Shown here piece after piece: positions 21,711 to 32,848 of a DNA stretch of 64,000 nt; position 1 is the first letter of the stretch; each line of letters starts with the position of its first letter. The notes beneath the pieces are model-generated. The model searched no databases. It was not told the origin of the DNA and saw nothing but the letters and a program-made list of their open reading frames with translations. Origin of the DNA: Capsaspora owczarzaki ATCC 30864. Taxonomy: Eukaryota; Opisthokonta; Filasterea. Made by a program: the position numbers and the translations under genes. The stretch spans positions 72,001 through 136,000 of the forward strand of contig NW_011887303.1 in NCBI RefSeq assembly GCF_000151315.2, written 5' to 3'.

Positions 21711-24078
21711 TTAGACATACCCGACATAAAGCGCTTCAAATCGCACATATTCGTTAGACTTGCTGCGTGCAACTCGAACTTGCCAACCCTCGCGCATTTG
21801 CCGGAGGATAGGATGATTGGCTGGCCAGATTGTCGCAAGCTGGAGGAGGTTTGAATCGACGAAAGTCGGCTGCACAAGACATTCGTATCGAACAGCACCT
21901 TGTTCATCCTGGACAGTTAAGTCGAAAACACAGTCACTGATGGTGTCGGGACACAACTTCCACTCACGAAGCACTTGAATTGTTTTCACGCGGATCGAAT
22001 TTCCGATGACGCTCCGAGGCACGGTGACTGTCAAAGTATAGTGCTGGTCACCATGCATTCGTTTGGCGTGTTGAACGCCTTGCCAGTAATACGCTTCGTC
22101 CATAATGAGCTCGGCAATCTCGGTTGGTAGAGCAGGTAGAGATTGGGATTGATTCTCCAGCTCCAACCCGCTGGTCAGCATGCCGAGAACTGCTTGGATG
22201 TCTTCAGTACTCGCCAATCGTGGAAGTAAAGAGAATACAAGTGGGTTGAACTGAGTGTCGTTGCTGTGCAAGGAACAAGCGATCACAAAAAGCAGTTAGT
22301 ACGGTAGCTCCATGATCTCGAAATTACCAACATACGAAAGGTAAAGCCCACGGTTTTTGGTTTTCTGTGCCTGTTTAACCAATTGAACAAAGGCACGATC
22401 AATGCAATTAGAGTTTAGACTGTCGCCCAAATGGTGAGTTGGAAGACTTGGAACCAAAGATACGGCCAAGACGAGCAAAGCACACGGCAACTTACTCGAC
22501 TGTGATCCCCGTCGGGTTCCCTTTGAGTGCTTCAGCGATTGCCTGCGCTCCAATGTCACCAATTTGATTGCCAGACAACCTGACAATCCCCTCCCACCTG
22601 TGAGTGCTCTCAATGCCCTTCGTTGGATCACTCACTCACATGCATCCGTCAAAGTGAGATGCCTTACTGGAGGTCGATCAGCGTTGTGTTCACTTTGAGT
22701 GCTTCAGCGATTGCCTGCGCTCCAACATCGCCAATCTGAGTCTGGTGCAGACTGTCCATCCCATCCATCCATCAGTGAGCACTTTTTAATGTTCTGCTGG
22801 TTTACCCACCCACATGCATCAATAAAATTGAGATGCCTTACCGTAGCTCAGTCAGCGTCGTGTTCACTTTGAGTGCTTCAGCAATCGCCTGCGCTCCAGC
22901 ATCGCCAATCTGATTCTTATCAAGTCTATCCCCTCCATCAGTGAGCACTTGAATGCCCTGTGCTGCTGAAATCACCCACTCGTTCATGCTTCAGTAACAG
23001 TGAGATGCCTTACCGTAGCTCAGTCACCGTCGTGTTCACTGTGAGTGCTTCAGCAATCGCCTGCGCTCCTGCTTTGCCAATCTGATTCTCAACCAAACTG
23101 TCCGTCCCTTCCCTCAGTGAGCACTCTTCAACATTCTGCTGGTTTACCCACTCGCATGTATCAGTCAAAGTGAGAGGACTTACAGGAGCCTTGCCAGCGT
23201 CGTGTTGAGCTTGAGTGCATTAGCGATGGCCACCGCACCAGCATCGCCAATCTGATTCTCATCAAGTCTATCCCCTCCATCAGTGAGCACTCGTTTGAAT
23301 CACCCACTCACATGCATCACTCAAAGCGAGATGACTTACCTGAGCTTTTTCAGCGTCATATTCAGCTTGAGTGCATCAGCGATGGCCACCGCACCAGCAT
23401 CGCCAATCTGATTCACTTTCAGACTGTTCATTCCTTCCATCAGTGAGCACTTCTCTGAATACCCTCGCCTGAAATCACTCATTCGCATGCATCCGTCAAA
23501 GAGAGCTGACTCACTCGAGATCATTCAGCGTTGTGTTCACTTTGAGTGCATCAGCGATTGCCACAGCATCAGCATCGCCAATCTGATTCTCTTGCAGACT
23601 GTCCATCTCCTCCATCAGTGTGCCACTCTGAATACCCTCTTGCTCTCACTCATTCTCATGCAACAATAAGAGTGAAATGCCTTACAAGAGGTTCTGGATC
23701 GTCTTGTTCACTCTGAGCAAGTCAGCTATCGTCACCGCTGCAATAGGATTCGTACTCAGCCTGTGCCCACATCCCATCCATCAGTGAGCCACTCTCTAAC
23801 ACGCTGCTGGTTTACCCACTCACAAGCTTCAGTCACAGTCAGATCCTTTACGAGAGGAAGATCAGCTTCGTGTTCACTTTGAGCCCTTCAACAACGGCCT
23901 GTGCTTCTGCCTCGTTCATGCGAGCGCCGCTAAGCCTATCTCTCCAATTTCGTCAGTCCACACCGCGCTATCACACTGTTTCAATAAATGCAGCCTACTA
24001 TTACATTAGGACGACCTCATTCTTGACGTAGTCGTACACCTCGCGCTGTCGCTCGGTCATATCATCATAGGACAACAT
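21711..24078 (-). CDS. RI-type leucine-rich-repeat protein, one LRR per exon
   Basis: Starts MLSYDDMTERQREVYDYVKN at 24078. Nine exons follow, each about 84 bases and one 28-residue LRR of the ribonuclease-inhibitor/NOD type: IGDAGAQAIAEALKVNTTL and variants. They lie at roughly 22496-22579, 22668-22751, 22842-22925, 23014-23097, 23182-23265, 23340-23423, 23516-23599, 23686-23760 and 23852-23935. The two most upstream repeats are diverged. Next come an exon near 22330-22430 (NCIDRAFVQLVKQAQKTK) and a C-terminal exon (21711 to about 22263) with LPTEIAELIMDEAYYW and a beta-rich tail (YTLTVTVPRSV, YECLVQPTFV) ending YVGYV. LPTE..ELI.D.AxYW resembles a short motif seen in fungal proteins. No kinase, NACHT or transmembrane segment is visible; the function is probably protein binding. 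Confidence 0.85.
22490..23940 (-). repeat. Tandem array of about nine LRR exon-intron units
   Basis: The period is about 165-175 bases. Exons and introns are both similar between units: intron motifs such as CACTCACATGCATC, AAAGTGAGATGCCTTAC and CCATCAGTGAGCACT recur. This shows duplication of whole exon-plus-intron blocks. Confidence 0.88.
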
Positions 24079-24429
24079 TCAAAGATCTTTTGAAATTTCA
24101 AAAAAAAAAAAAAAAAAAAGGAGACTAGATCTAGCTCTCAGAAACTGGGTTGGTTTGCGCCTCGTCTTTGTTCCTCATCCCTTCTCGACATTCGTGCTCA
24201 TTAGTCGGTGAGCAAGCGTGGCAGATGAAATACTGCATCGTATGGGCGATCCAGTGGCTCCAATTTGAGTTTTTTGTTTTTCCCATTGTTGTCCTTGTTC
24301 TCAGTTTTCTGAGCTTCTGTGCTCATCCCAGTTTTTTTTGTTTGTTTGTTTGTTTGTTTGTTTCCTATAACTAGTTATGCTCACTCTTGCAAAATTTGAA
24401 CCCCTCCCCCTTTTTGCACTTCTCTTCCA
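24079..24429. promoter_or_regulatory. Divergent promoter region, LRR gene / beta-ureidopropionase
   Basis: 350 bases between two divergent starts. It holds a poly-A run (about 24100-24119) just 5' of the LRR gene and a (TTTG)n run (about 24338-24361) 70 bases before the UPB1 start. No coding signal. Confidence 0.5.
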
Positions 24430-26231
24430 ATGTCCATCAAGCCGTCCAGCGAGTCGCTCGAGAGCGTTGAATCCGCGCTCAAAGAGCACCTCCCGCCTGC
24501 CGTCTATGACGAGGTGCGCCGCGTGCTGTACGGCAAGCCCGTTGCTGAGCTGCCCATTGCGCCATCCGTTGCGGCGTCTGCGCAGTCCCAGGCCGCGTCC
24601 TTTGAGCTGAAGGCCTACTCGATGGCCGCGCTCGCCACGAAGGAGCAGGTTCGCCAGCCCAGACTCGTCCGCATCGGCCTCATCCAGCACGCAACCCCGC
24701 TGCCCACCGACGCGCCAGTCCTCGAGCAGGTAACAAAGACGCTTCCTCAGGGCGCAGTTGTGGTGCGCAGTCGTCCGATCCGAGAGAGAGAGTGTGTGTG
24801 TGTGTGTGTGCGGAAACGCAGGAACGTAAACGTAAATCGCGACCCACTTCAATGTTTTTATTCAGCCACCGAAAAAAAAAAAAAAAAAAAAAAAAAACTC
24901 TTCAGAAATTCAATCAATTCCGGCTTAACGTCGTATCGATTGTTCTGAAGCCACGATGATGGGATCGGGAAACGTTCTCTTTCTCACTTTGGTTGCTTTT
25001 GTATATTTCTGCTTTTTGTGTGCGTTTGCAGATTGAAGCAATTCACGCCAAGATCGGACAGATGGTCGACACGGCCGCGCAGCTCGGCGTCAACATTGTT
25101 TGCTTCCAGGAGGCTTGGAGTAGGTCGCTTGTTTCGGCTTCAGAATGAATACCTTGGGTTTGGTGGTGGTATTTGCATTTCTAACCAAAAAAAAAAATCC
25201 CGTTCATTGCTGTGCAGCCATGCCTTTCGCATTCTGCACGCGTGAAAAGGACCCCTGGCTCCAATTCTCAGAGTCCGCTGAGACTGGCAAAACCACCCAA
25301 TTCTGCCAGTCCGTAAGTAGTAGCATTCTTCGTTTGCCATTGTCACCGCCTGTTGCTGTCGTCGTCTCCTCTCCTCACACTCCCTTGGCCTCAACAGCTC
25401 GCAAAACGCTACAACATGGTCATCGTGTCGCCCATTTTGGAGCGCGACGAAGTCCACAACGACACGATCTGGAACACGGCCGTCGTGATTAACAGCAACG
25501 GACGCGTGCTGGGCAAGCACCGGAAAAACCACATTCCGCGCGTGGGCGATTTCAACGAGTCGACCTACTACATGGAAGGCAACACGGGCCACCCAGTGTT
25601 TGAAACGGCGTTCGGCAAGATTGCCATCAACATTTGCTACGGTCGCCACCACCCGCTCAACTGGTTTATGTTTGCCGTCAACGGAGCCGAGATTGTCTTC
25701 AACCCCTCTGCCACCGTCGGTGCGCTCAGCGAGCCCATGTGGTCCATCGAGGCTCGTTGCGCCGCCATTGCCAACTCGTACTACTCTTGCGGCATCAACC
25801 GCGTCGGAACAGAGTCGTTCGCCAATGAGTTTACCTCTGGTGACGGCAAGCCCGCGCACAAGGACTTTGGCCACTTTTACGGCTCGAGCTATGTGACTGC
25901 ACCCGATGGCACCCGGACGCCTGTAAGGGGCTCTAGTTTTCAGGGGTTCTGAAGTTGGGGTTTTAGTTTTTGTTTTGGTTTTGATTGTTTGTTGTTTTGT
26001 TTTGTTTTTGCGCTCACTTGATCCCCAAAAAATCCACAATCCACCACGCAGGGTCTGTCGCGTGTCCGCGATGGCTTGCTCGTGACGGAGGTCGACCTCA
26101 ACCTGTGTCGCCAAGTCAAGGACAAGTGGGGCTTCCCCATGACCCAACGCCGCGACCTGTATGCGGAATCGCTGGCCGAGGCTGTGCGCTTGGATTACAA
26201 GCCCCAGATCATCCGCGAGAAGCCCGAGTGA
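24430..26231 (+). CDS. UPB1: Beta-ureidopropionase
   Basis: Nitrilase-fold amidohydrolase of reductive pyrimidine catabolism (N-carbamoyl-beta-alanine to beta-alanine, CO2 and ammonia); cytosolic. Five exons, beginning 24430-24729 and ending about 26052-26231. The N-terminal helical region [18 protein letters not shown] is typical of animal UPB1. The catalytic triad is present: Glu in CFQEAW(TMPFAFC), Lys in [17 protein letters not shown] and Cys in [12 protein letters not shown]. Other signatures are [29 protein letters not shown] and the end REKPE. The length of about 390 residues matches the family. Intron 1 holds a GT repeat and a roughly 24-base poly-A tract. An AATAAA lies 33 bases past the stop. 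Convergent with PI synthase. Confidence 0.96.
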
Positions 26232-26263
26232 TGTGTTTGTGAGGGTGCTGGTTGCTGCTGTCC

Positions 26264-26269
26264 AATAAA
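26264..26269 (+). terminator. Polyadenylation signal AATAAA for UPB1
   Basis: AATAAA in TCCAATAAAGCTGCG, 33 bases after the UPB1 stop codon. Confidence 0.65.
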
Positions 26270-26445
26270 GCTGCGCGAAACCACCTGATTGGGCGATAGG
26301 TATTGAAATGAACCACCAAAAGCTCTCATAGACCTCCTTTGTACTTTGACTTTGCTTAAGCGCAACTTTCGTGTATTGCTGGCAATTTGGTAGTCACGCA
26401 ACTCATGAGGAGCAACAGCACATGTCCCCTTTGACGAAAATCCGT

Positions 26446-28079
26446 CTACTTGGCCTTTCGAGCGTCCTGGCGAGCCTTGACGTCAATCTCGGCAAGGTCG
26501 TGGCAAGCTTCGAGCATCTGGATGATGCTGATGACGTTCTTGACGAACGAGACAGGGGCGCAGATGTACAGAATGAGACGCCAAACGCCGATGGCCACGC
26601 CGGGAACTGTAGCGCAGATCGCACGAGGGAAAATTGAACAAATGAGGGGGGGGGGTTCTCAATGGGTAAGCATAGCAAAACAACTGCTACGTCTGCATTT
26701 GCGGTAAACTACGCACCGATGGGGCCCTCGAAAAAGTAGAGAATGTACAGCGAGCCAAAGAAGAGCTCGTTGCCGGCGCACATCAGGAAGAGGACAGTCT
26801 GTTGGCGATATTCCATCACAGAATGATCGAAACAGTGATGGTGAGCAAAATGCATCCTGCAAGGGCGCCAAGCCAAGCCAAATAAAGCGTTCAAGTCTCG
26901 TTCACATACACGGCTGGTGTAGTACAGGCGGAGGAACCAGTTCTTCTTGGGATCGATCACCTTGTGGCTCTTGTTGTTGGTGAGGGAGCTACCAATCGAC
27001 CAATCGAGTTTGACGTATTTTGTGAGAGACGTCGACTAGTGTACCCCAAATCACCAAAAACATCGCCACCAAAAACAAAAACAAAAACAAAAATCTTGCC
27101 ATTGATTCATCCTTACCTGTACATGTGAATCCAGTGGCTGCCAATGTCAAGGCCAATCATGAACTGGAAGAAGAAGGCGTACGCAGGGTAGAGCACGGCC
27201 AGCGTGACGCAGAGCATCGCAGTCGCGCAGCTACAAATTCCAAGAGTGCAACAACAGATGTTTGGTGAGTTGGACAGTACAAACCAAAAACATGGTCAAC
27301 ACACAGCCTTCGTCGTCGTCGCTGTAGTGGTGCTGTTACCGATCAGTGACCATGTCGAGCACGGCGCCAAACTTGGTGCCTGCGTTTCAACAAAAAAAAT
27401 CATAAGGAAGGCACAATTTTGAGTGGAGTGAAACATCCAGCGTCAATGGGATGGATTGATGTGAAAGTCGCTGCCAAACGTACTCTGGTTGAGGGCGCGG
27501 GCGGCGTGTCCGTCAAAGGCGTCGAGGAGGCCGCTGAGGAGGTAGCAGAAGATGGCCGGGGTCGGGTCGGTGGGCATCAAGTAGAACGCAATCAGCGCAA
27601 AGATGACGCGCGCATAGCCTGACATTGACAGCAAAAAGTGAGTGCAAGTGAGTGCAAGTGACGTGGAGAGTGGAGAGAGAGTGGAGAGTGGAGAAAGAGG
27701 ATCAATGGCGAGATGTTTGCGCCGCGTCGACACAAAGCCACGTCGACAGCAGACAGCCACAGAGCCGCAGCAAGGAAGCGGAGAAGAGTGCGGCTTTGAA
27801 GAGAGAGCGAGAGAGGGGAGTGTGGAACGCGCGTGGCAAAGTCGCGTTTGGTGGAAGGGGAAACGCGCAATGGAAGCGCAATGGAAATTCAAACAAAAAA
27901 AAAAAAAAAAAAACTCTCTGTTCATACGTCGCGAGCCAAAAGTCGACCTCGCTCTCGTCCTTCCGTCAACATCGGACAAGGGTTGGTTGCGTAGCAATGC
28001 ATGAATGAATGAGTGAATGAGACGGAGTTGAGTGCTTACCAATCAGGTTTGGCACAAAGAGGAAGATGTTCTCTGCCAT
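26446..28079 (-). CDS. CDIPT: CDP-diacylglycerol-inositol 3-phosphatidyltransferase (PI synthase)
   Basis: Makes phosphatidylinositol from CDP-DAG and inositol in the ER membrane. About seven exons. The first (28079 to about 28038) encodes MAENIFLFVPNLI. The next has GYARVIFALIAFYLMP and YLLSGLLDAFDGHAARALNQ. It joins by splicing to STKFGAVLDMVTDR and so completes the CDP-alcohol phosphatidyltransferase motif D-x2-DG-x2-AR-x8-G-x3-D-x3-D exactly. Later exons give FFFQFMIGLDIGSHWIHMY, SHKVIDPKKNWFLRLYYTSR, CAGNELFFGSLYILYFFEGP and the end DVKARQDARKAK. Human CDIPT has the same order and nearly the same N-terminus. The first intron carries a poly-A tract. The divergent neighbour is syntaxin. 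Confidence 0.95.
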
Positions 28080-28277
28080 TTTTGTGTTGGTTTTGAAAGC
28101 AACGTTTTGGTGTTGAAGACTGAGCTGAACGCTTTTTTCGTTACGTGTGTGTGTGGTCCCCATTCAAGCACATTTCAACGTTGACGTTCACTTCTTCCAA
28201 TTCCACAATCGCCTCAGAAATCCAATCCGTTCAATCCGTTCAATCCGTTCAATCGAAATATAAAAAAAAACGGTCAT

Positions 28278-28279
<2 letters not shown>

Positions 28280-28311
<32 letters not shown>
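28280..28311. repeat. Poly-T tract, about 32 bases
   Basis: Uninterrupted T run upstream of PI synthase. Confidence 0.9.
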
Positions 28312-28312
<1 letters not shown>

Positions 28313-28605
28313 AACTTTTTTTTTTTTCAATGCGAAACCGCTTGGCCGAACTCCAATCGGTACCGCTCACCACCACACTCCACCCGCACCACTTCAGACC
28401 ATTCCATCATCGTTGTCATCACACTACGTCCTTTGTGCTGCTGCCCCTGCCTGCCGCTCTGTCTGCGTCGCGGTCTGAGTGTTTGGCCTCACCTGAGCTA
28501 TGTGATTGAGCGTTCAGGTTTTATTGGATTTCGCGGTTTTTATTTTCATTTTTAAAAAAAAAAAAATCTTTGTATTGGATTTCCATTGAAAAAAAAATCC
28601 AATCG

Positions 28606-28640
<35 letters not shown>
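28606..28640. repeat. Poly-A tract, about 35 bases
   Basis: Uninterrupted A run followed by (CGAA)n-type repeats. Confidence 0.9.
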
Positions 28641-28643
<3 letters not shown>

Positions 28644-28988
28644 CGAACGAACGAACGAACGAACCGAACGGAACAGCAATAGCCATTGCAGCAGAACCCG
28701 CTGGGCTCACCGTCGCTCGAGCTGGAGGTGGTTGTCGGATTGAGTGCTGTTGGATGGCTTGCAAACGGAAAGGGCTTGCTGCTTGAATTGGCGCGCAATC
28801 GAGAACAGGAGGAAGCGGCGCAACAACGCACACCGCTGCTGCTGCTCGTTGCTCGTCGCTGCTGAACGACGAACGACGAATGCTCATTCACTCAAACCCC
28901 ACGTTTTGTGGCTGCATGGCGACGTGGCTGGCTCGCCCCTTCCATTCTTGACGAAACACCGCGCCATTGCAATGTTCACTCATCGCGG

Positions 28989-29020
<32 letters not shown>
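28989..29020. repeat. Poly-A tract, about 32 bases
   Basis: Uninterrupted A run about 95 bases before the first recognised syntaxin exon. Confidence 0.9.
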
Positions 29021-29021
<1 letters not shown>

Positions 29022-29115
29022 CCATGTTATGGTGTTTTTGGACCTATCCGATGCTTACCGCGGCCAGTGAACTCGCCATTTTCCGTTACGGAATGCCTCA
29101 TGCGCTTCCCTGTAG

Positions 29116-30545
29116 GCTGCTGCCGAATCGCCCGAGCCAAACCCGTTCGCGCTGGACGAGCCCGATGTCCCGTCGGACGGCCAGGAGGGCATCGCCATGC
29201 AAGGGATGAACGGCGGGACGTCGCCGCCGGATGGCTACCTGAGCAACGCAACCGAGACGGACGACGAGCAGTTTATGGCAGAGTTCTTTGCCATGGTCTC
29301 GGACGTCCGCCGCCTCATGGCCGACATTGAATACAAGATCCAGAGCATCGAGACCGAGCACGGCCAAGCACTCGCGGCCATCTCGCAAAAGCAGTCACAA
29401 AGTGCGGTTCTCTCAAAAGTTTTTGGTTTTGTTGGATTCGATGCTTTTTTTTTTTTTGTTTGTTTTTGGGTGGTGGTTCTTTTGGGCTGTTGCCGTTTTC
29501 TATTTGATCGTGGGGATGGCTCACTTTGGTACTCGACCTGCTTTGTTGCCTGTTGGTTTGCAGAGTCCAGCGAGCAATTGGAAAAACTCATGCAAGAAGT
29601 CCAGGTGCTGGCAAACCAAGTCCGAAAGAAGCTCAAGGAGATGGACAAGGACATTGCCTCCAACGCCGGTAGCCAACTGCACGATGCAGGCACGCGTATC
29701 AAAGAGAGCCAGGTGAGCGTCGTGAACGCGTTGTTGGTTTCGAGGTTTCTTCGGAGTATCTGACGATCGTTCTTTTTCCCTCCTTCATTGTTTGCAGAAA
29801 TCCATTTTGTCACGCAAGTTTGTCAAGTTGATGAACGAGTATAACGAGATTCAAACCCAGTACAAGCAAAAATACCGAGACCGTGTCAAGCGTCAATTAA
29901 AGATTGGTAACGGATTTTTGTTTTTTGTTTTTTGCAATGATTTGCTTGTCCTCGCTCTGATTGCGCCATTCCTCTGACTGTTACAACGTCTTCCGCCCCC
30001 CCCCCTTTTTCTTTCCCTTGCAACGAACAGTCAAACCCGGCGCAACAGCCGAAGAAGTCAACCAGGTGCTGGACAGCGATCGCGATCCAGGCGCAATTTT
30101 TGCCAACGAAATCATGTCGCACGCAGAGGCACAGCAAGCTCTCGAGGACATTCAAGACCGTCACAAGGACATTGTCAAGCTCGAAAAGAGCATTCGCGAG
30201 CTACACGAGCTCTTCCTCGACATGGCCATTCTCGTCGAGCAGCAGGGTGAGATGATTGATCGCATCGAGTTCAACGTCGGCCAGGCTGCCGATCACGTTG
30301 CCGAGAGCAAGAAGGAACTCAAGCACGCTGCGCGCTACCAGGGCAAGGCCAGGAGGGTACGGAGAGTGCATGCAGCTCGATTTTGGTTGGCGGTGTGCGG
30401 TGGCTTTGATGCGATGAGTCTCACTTCTTTTGTGTTCCTCTTTGTTGCACCTCACCTTTGGCTACTACAGAAGAAGATTATGATTGTTATTCTCTTGATT
30501 ATCGCCATTTTGATTATTATCTTGCCGTCCATTCTGCGGCGTTAA
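29116..30545 (+). CDS. Syntaxin (Qa-SNARE), 5' end incomplete
   Basis: Plasma-membrane-type syntaxin driving vesicle fusion. Exons from 29116, where acceptor CTGTAG precedes AAAESPEPNPFALDEPDV. The Habc part starts EFFAMVSDVRRLMADIEYKI and continues over introns with LEKLMQEVQVLANQVRKKLK and SRKFVKLMNEYNEIQTQYKQ, then KYRDRVKRQLKI. The SNARE motif is in the fifth exon: ALEDIQDRHKDIVKLEKSIR and LFLDMAILVEQQGEMIDRIE, with Gln at the zero layer. The last exon (about 30472-30545) is the membrane anchor MIVILLIIAILIIILPSIL. An in-frame TAG directly precedes GCT at 29116, so an upstream exon must supply the start; otherwise translation would begin at Met 29197. Convergent with Ran. Confidence 0.9.
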
Positions 30546-31063
30546 TTGCGCGCTGGAGTTGTGGCTTGCACATGACTTTGCTGGTTTGTCGTTTTGTTTT
30601 TGTTTTTTTGGAGTGTGTGTCTGTGTACGTGTGGCGTTTATCAAGCTTTGTCTATCTGGTGGATGGCTGTTTTCCATCTCTGGTATTGCTGTTGCAATCG
30701 CTATAAACCATTTGGATTGGATTGGATATTGGTTATTTTCAAGGACTGGAATTTTGGAAACAAGAATGCCATCATCAGTAACTTCAAGGAATGGAGTTTC
30801 ATTGTTGGGGGGTAGGGTTAACAAACAAAAAAAAATACGAACAAAACACGCACCATCATTCCAGTATGCGGGCTTTTTGGCTCAAAACTTTTTTTCTTTT
30901 TCTTTTTGAGGTAGCGGGGTTTTGGGGGAGATGAATGTGTTGGCCACAAGCCACGATCAGCGCGAAACCGTGACTGTGTGCGGGTGTTGATAAGACAGAG
31001 AAAAGCATAGAGACAAAGAAACAAAGCACAACAGAATGGACAGCCTAAATTCGCGAGGTTGAT
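30546..31063. other. Intergenic region between convergent syntaxin and Ran
   Basis: 518 bases with short T and A runs. No coding or RNA signal was recognised; it presumably holds the two 3' UTRs. Confidence 0.5.
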
Positions 31064-32636
31064 TTAAATGTCCTCGTCGTCATCGGCGTCGGGGATGGCA
31101 GTGTTGCGCGCCTCCTCGAGCTCAGCCTCGTACTGTTGGATCAGGGCGGGGTCGACGGTGGCCTCGACGGGCTTGAGGGCGGGCATGCTGACAAACTCGA
31201 GCGAGGGGTCGATGAGCTTCTTGGCGAGCCACAGGAAGGGCTTCTCAAAGTTGTAGTTGGACTTGGCGGAAATGTCGTAGTACTGGAGGTTCTTCTTGCG
31301 GTGGAAGGTGATGGTCTTGGCCTTGACCTTGCGATCCTTGACGTCGACCTTGTTGCCGCAGAGGACGATCGGGATGTGCTCGCAGACGCGGGTCAGATCG
31401 CGGTACCAGTTGGGCACGTTCTTGTAAGTGACACGAGCGGTGACATCGAACATGATGACAGCGCACTGGCCCTGAATGTAGTAGCCGTCGCGGAGACCGC
31501 CAAACTTTTCCTGGCCTGCAGTGTCCCACACGTTGAACTTGATGGCGCCAAAGCTAGTGTGGAAGAGGAGGGGGTGGACCTCGACACCGATGGTGGCTGG
31601 GTAAAGCAAGTGGTTTTGAAGCAGAGTCAGCAACGGTGAGGGTGACAGTGTGCAACGAGCGAGACCAAAACGCCATAAAACGAGGAAAAGGCTGATGAAG
31701 AAAACGAAGAAACGGTTTTTTTTTTTTTTTGGTTTTTTGGTTTTTTCCCGCCTTCAGCTTGCTTCAAGCAGTGCTCCGGCGTGTGACTCTGCGTTGCAGC
31801 CCTGACGTTGCGTGCGTTGCATGTCAATGCTAAACAACGCCCCTCATAATGCACGAGTCAATGCAGCGCACGACGCTTGTGATGGGCAGCTTGATGGAAA
31901 GCGAGCGATCTTGCTCTTTTTTTTTTTCATTTTCGTTCCTTCCTCATACCCTTGTGTGCCTATGCTGTCAAACTTACCAACGTATTTTCGCTCAAACTCG
32001 CCAGAAATGTGACGCTTGACGAAGGTGGTCTTGCCAGTGCTGCCATCGCCAACAAGGACGAGCTACGAACGAAACGGAAACAAAAAAAAAAAAAAAAGTT
32101 AGAAAAAAAAACGGTCTCAAAAGTGAAACGGAAAAAAAAAAAAAAAAAAAAGCTAAAATGCATTGAAAAAGCCATTGAAATCCATTCGAATCCATTGAAA
32201 AAAAAAAAGGAAAAAACGACACATGGATAGGTTGCCTTTACCTTGAAAGTGGGAATGTCTTGGTTCTCCTGCGATGCGGTGGGGAGGAACGAGGGGGGGG
32301 TGGGCAAGCAAAAGTGAAGTGAGTGTGTGGCAGCATGCAGCATAGAACAGCCAGTCAGCGAGACCGGAACACGGAGGACAAGTGGTCCAAACGCAGGGAA
32401 GAAAAAAAAAAAGCAACGTGGAGAAAAACGAAAAAAAAAAAAAAAAAAAAAAAAAAAAGGAGCGATTTGGATGGAAGGCAAGCGAAAGATGATGAGGGGA
32501 GCACGAAGGACGTTGAATGGGGGGTGAGAGAAGGAGGGGTGATGAGTGGCAGACGAGAGGCGATCGTCAGGGAGTGTGAGGCGGAACGACAACGCGCGTT
32601 GAAGGCCAGCAAAATGGAGCGCCACAAACCGTCTCA

Positions 32637-32670
<34 letters not shown>

Positions 32671-32848
32671 GAGAAAACGGTTTCAAAACGCTTTTCAAGC
32701 ACTGCTCATGCAAACGAACAGGACTTGACACTCAAACAGCGTTATCAAAGCAAAGCAGGGAAGAGACGAGCACACAAACACAAGAAGGCGGAACGAGGCG
32801 GAATCACAAATCAAGCAAAAACATGGCAAAACATCAAAAAAGTACCAT
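31064..32848 (-). CDS. RAN: Ran GTPase
   Basis: Nuclear-transport GTPase. The last exon (31064 to about 31595) holds [80 protein letters not shown] and the acidic tail DADDDEDI, typical Ran. The middle exon (about 31976-32062) has [20 protein letters not shown] and EFERKYV. A short exon (about 32240-32265) gives ENQDIPTFK after acceptor CATCGCAG. That exon has no ATG. The best candidate for the initiator is ATG at 32848, directly followed by donor GTACTT, giving [10 protein letters not shown] and an intron of roughly 580 bases full of poly-A/T. The start is inference; the rest is certain. All G motifs are intact. Confidence 0.93.
32431..32458. repeat. Poly-A tract, about 28 bases
   Basis: A run in the proposed first Ran intron. 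Confidence 0.85.
32638..32669. repeat. Poly-A tract, about 32 bases
   Basis: A run in the proposed first Ran intron. Confidence 0.9.

Larger units (their letters stand above)
28080..29115. other. Divergent region PI synthase / syntaxin, with long poly-A and poly-T tracts
   Basis: About 1 kb. It holds poly-T at 28280-28311 and poly-A at 28606-28640 and 28989-29020, each 32-35 bases, plus CCGTTCAAT and GAAC tandem repeats. The first coding exon and start of the syntaxin gene should lie here but could not be fixed: no ATG with a consistent phase-0 donor was found. Confidence 0.5.

Noticed and set aside
22490-23940. CRISPR-like periodicity (unit of about 170 bases)
   Set aside because: The units are LRR exons plus introns in a eukaryotic gene, not short palindromic repeats with unique spacers.
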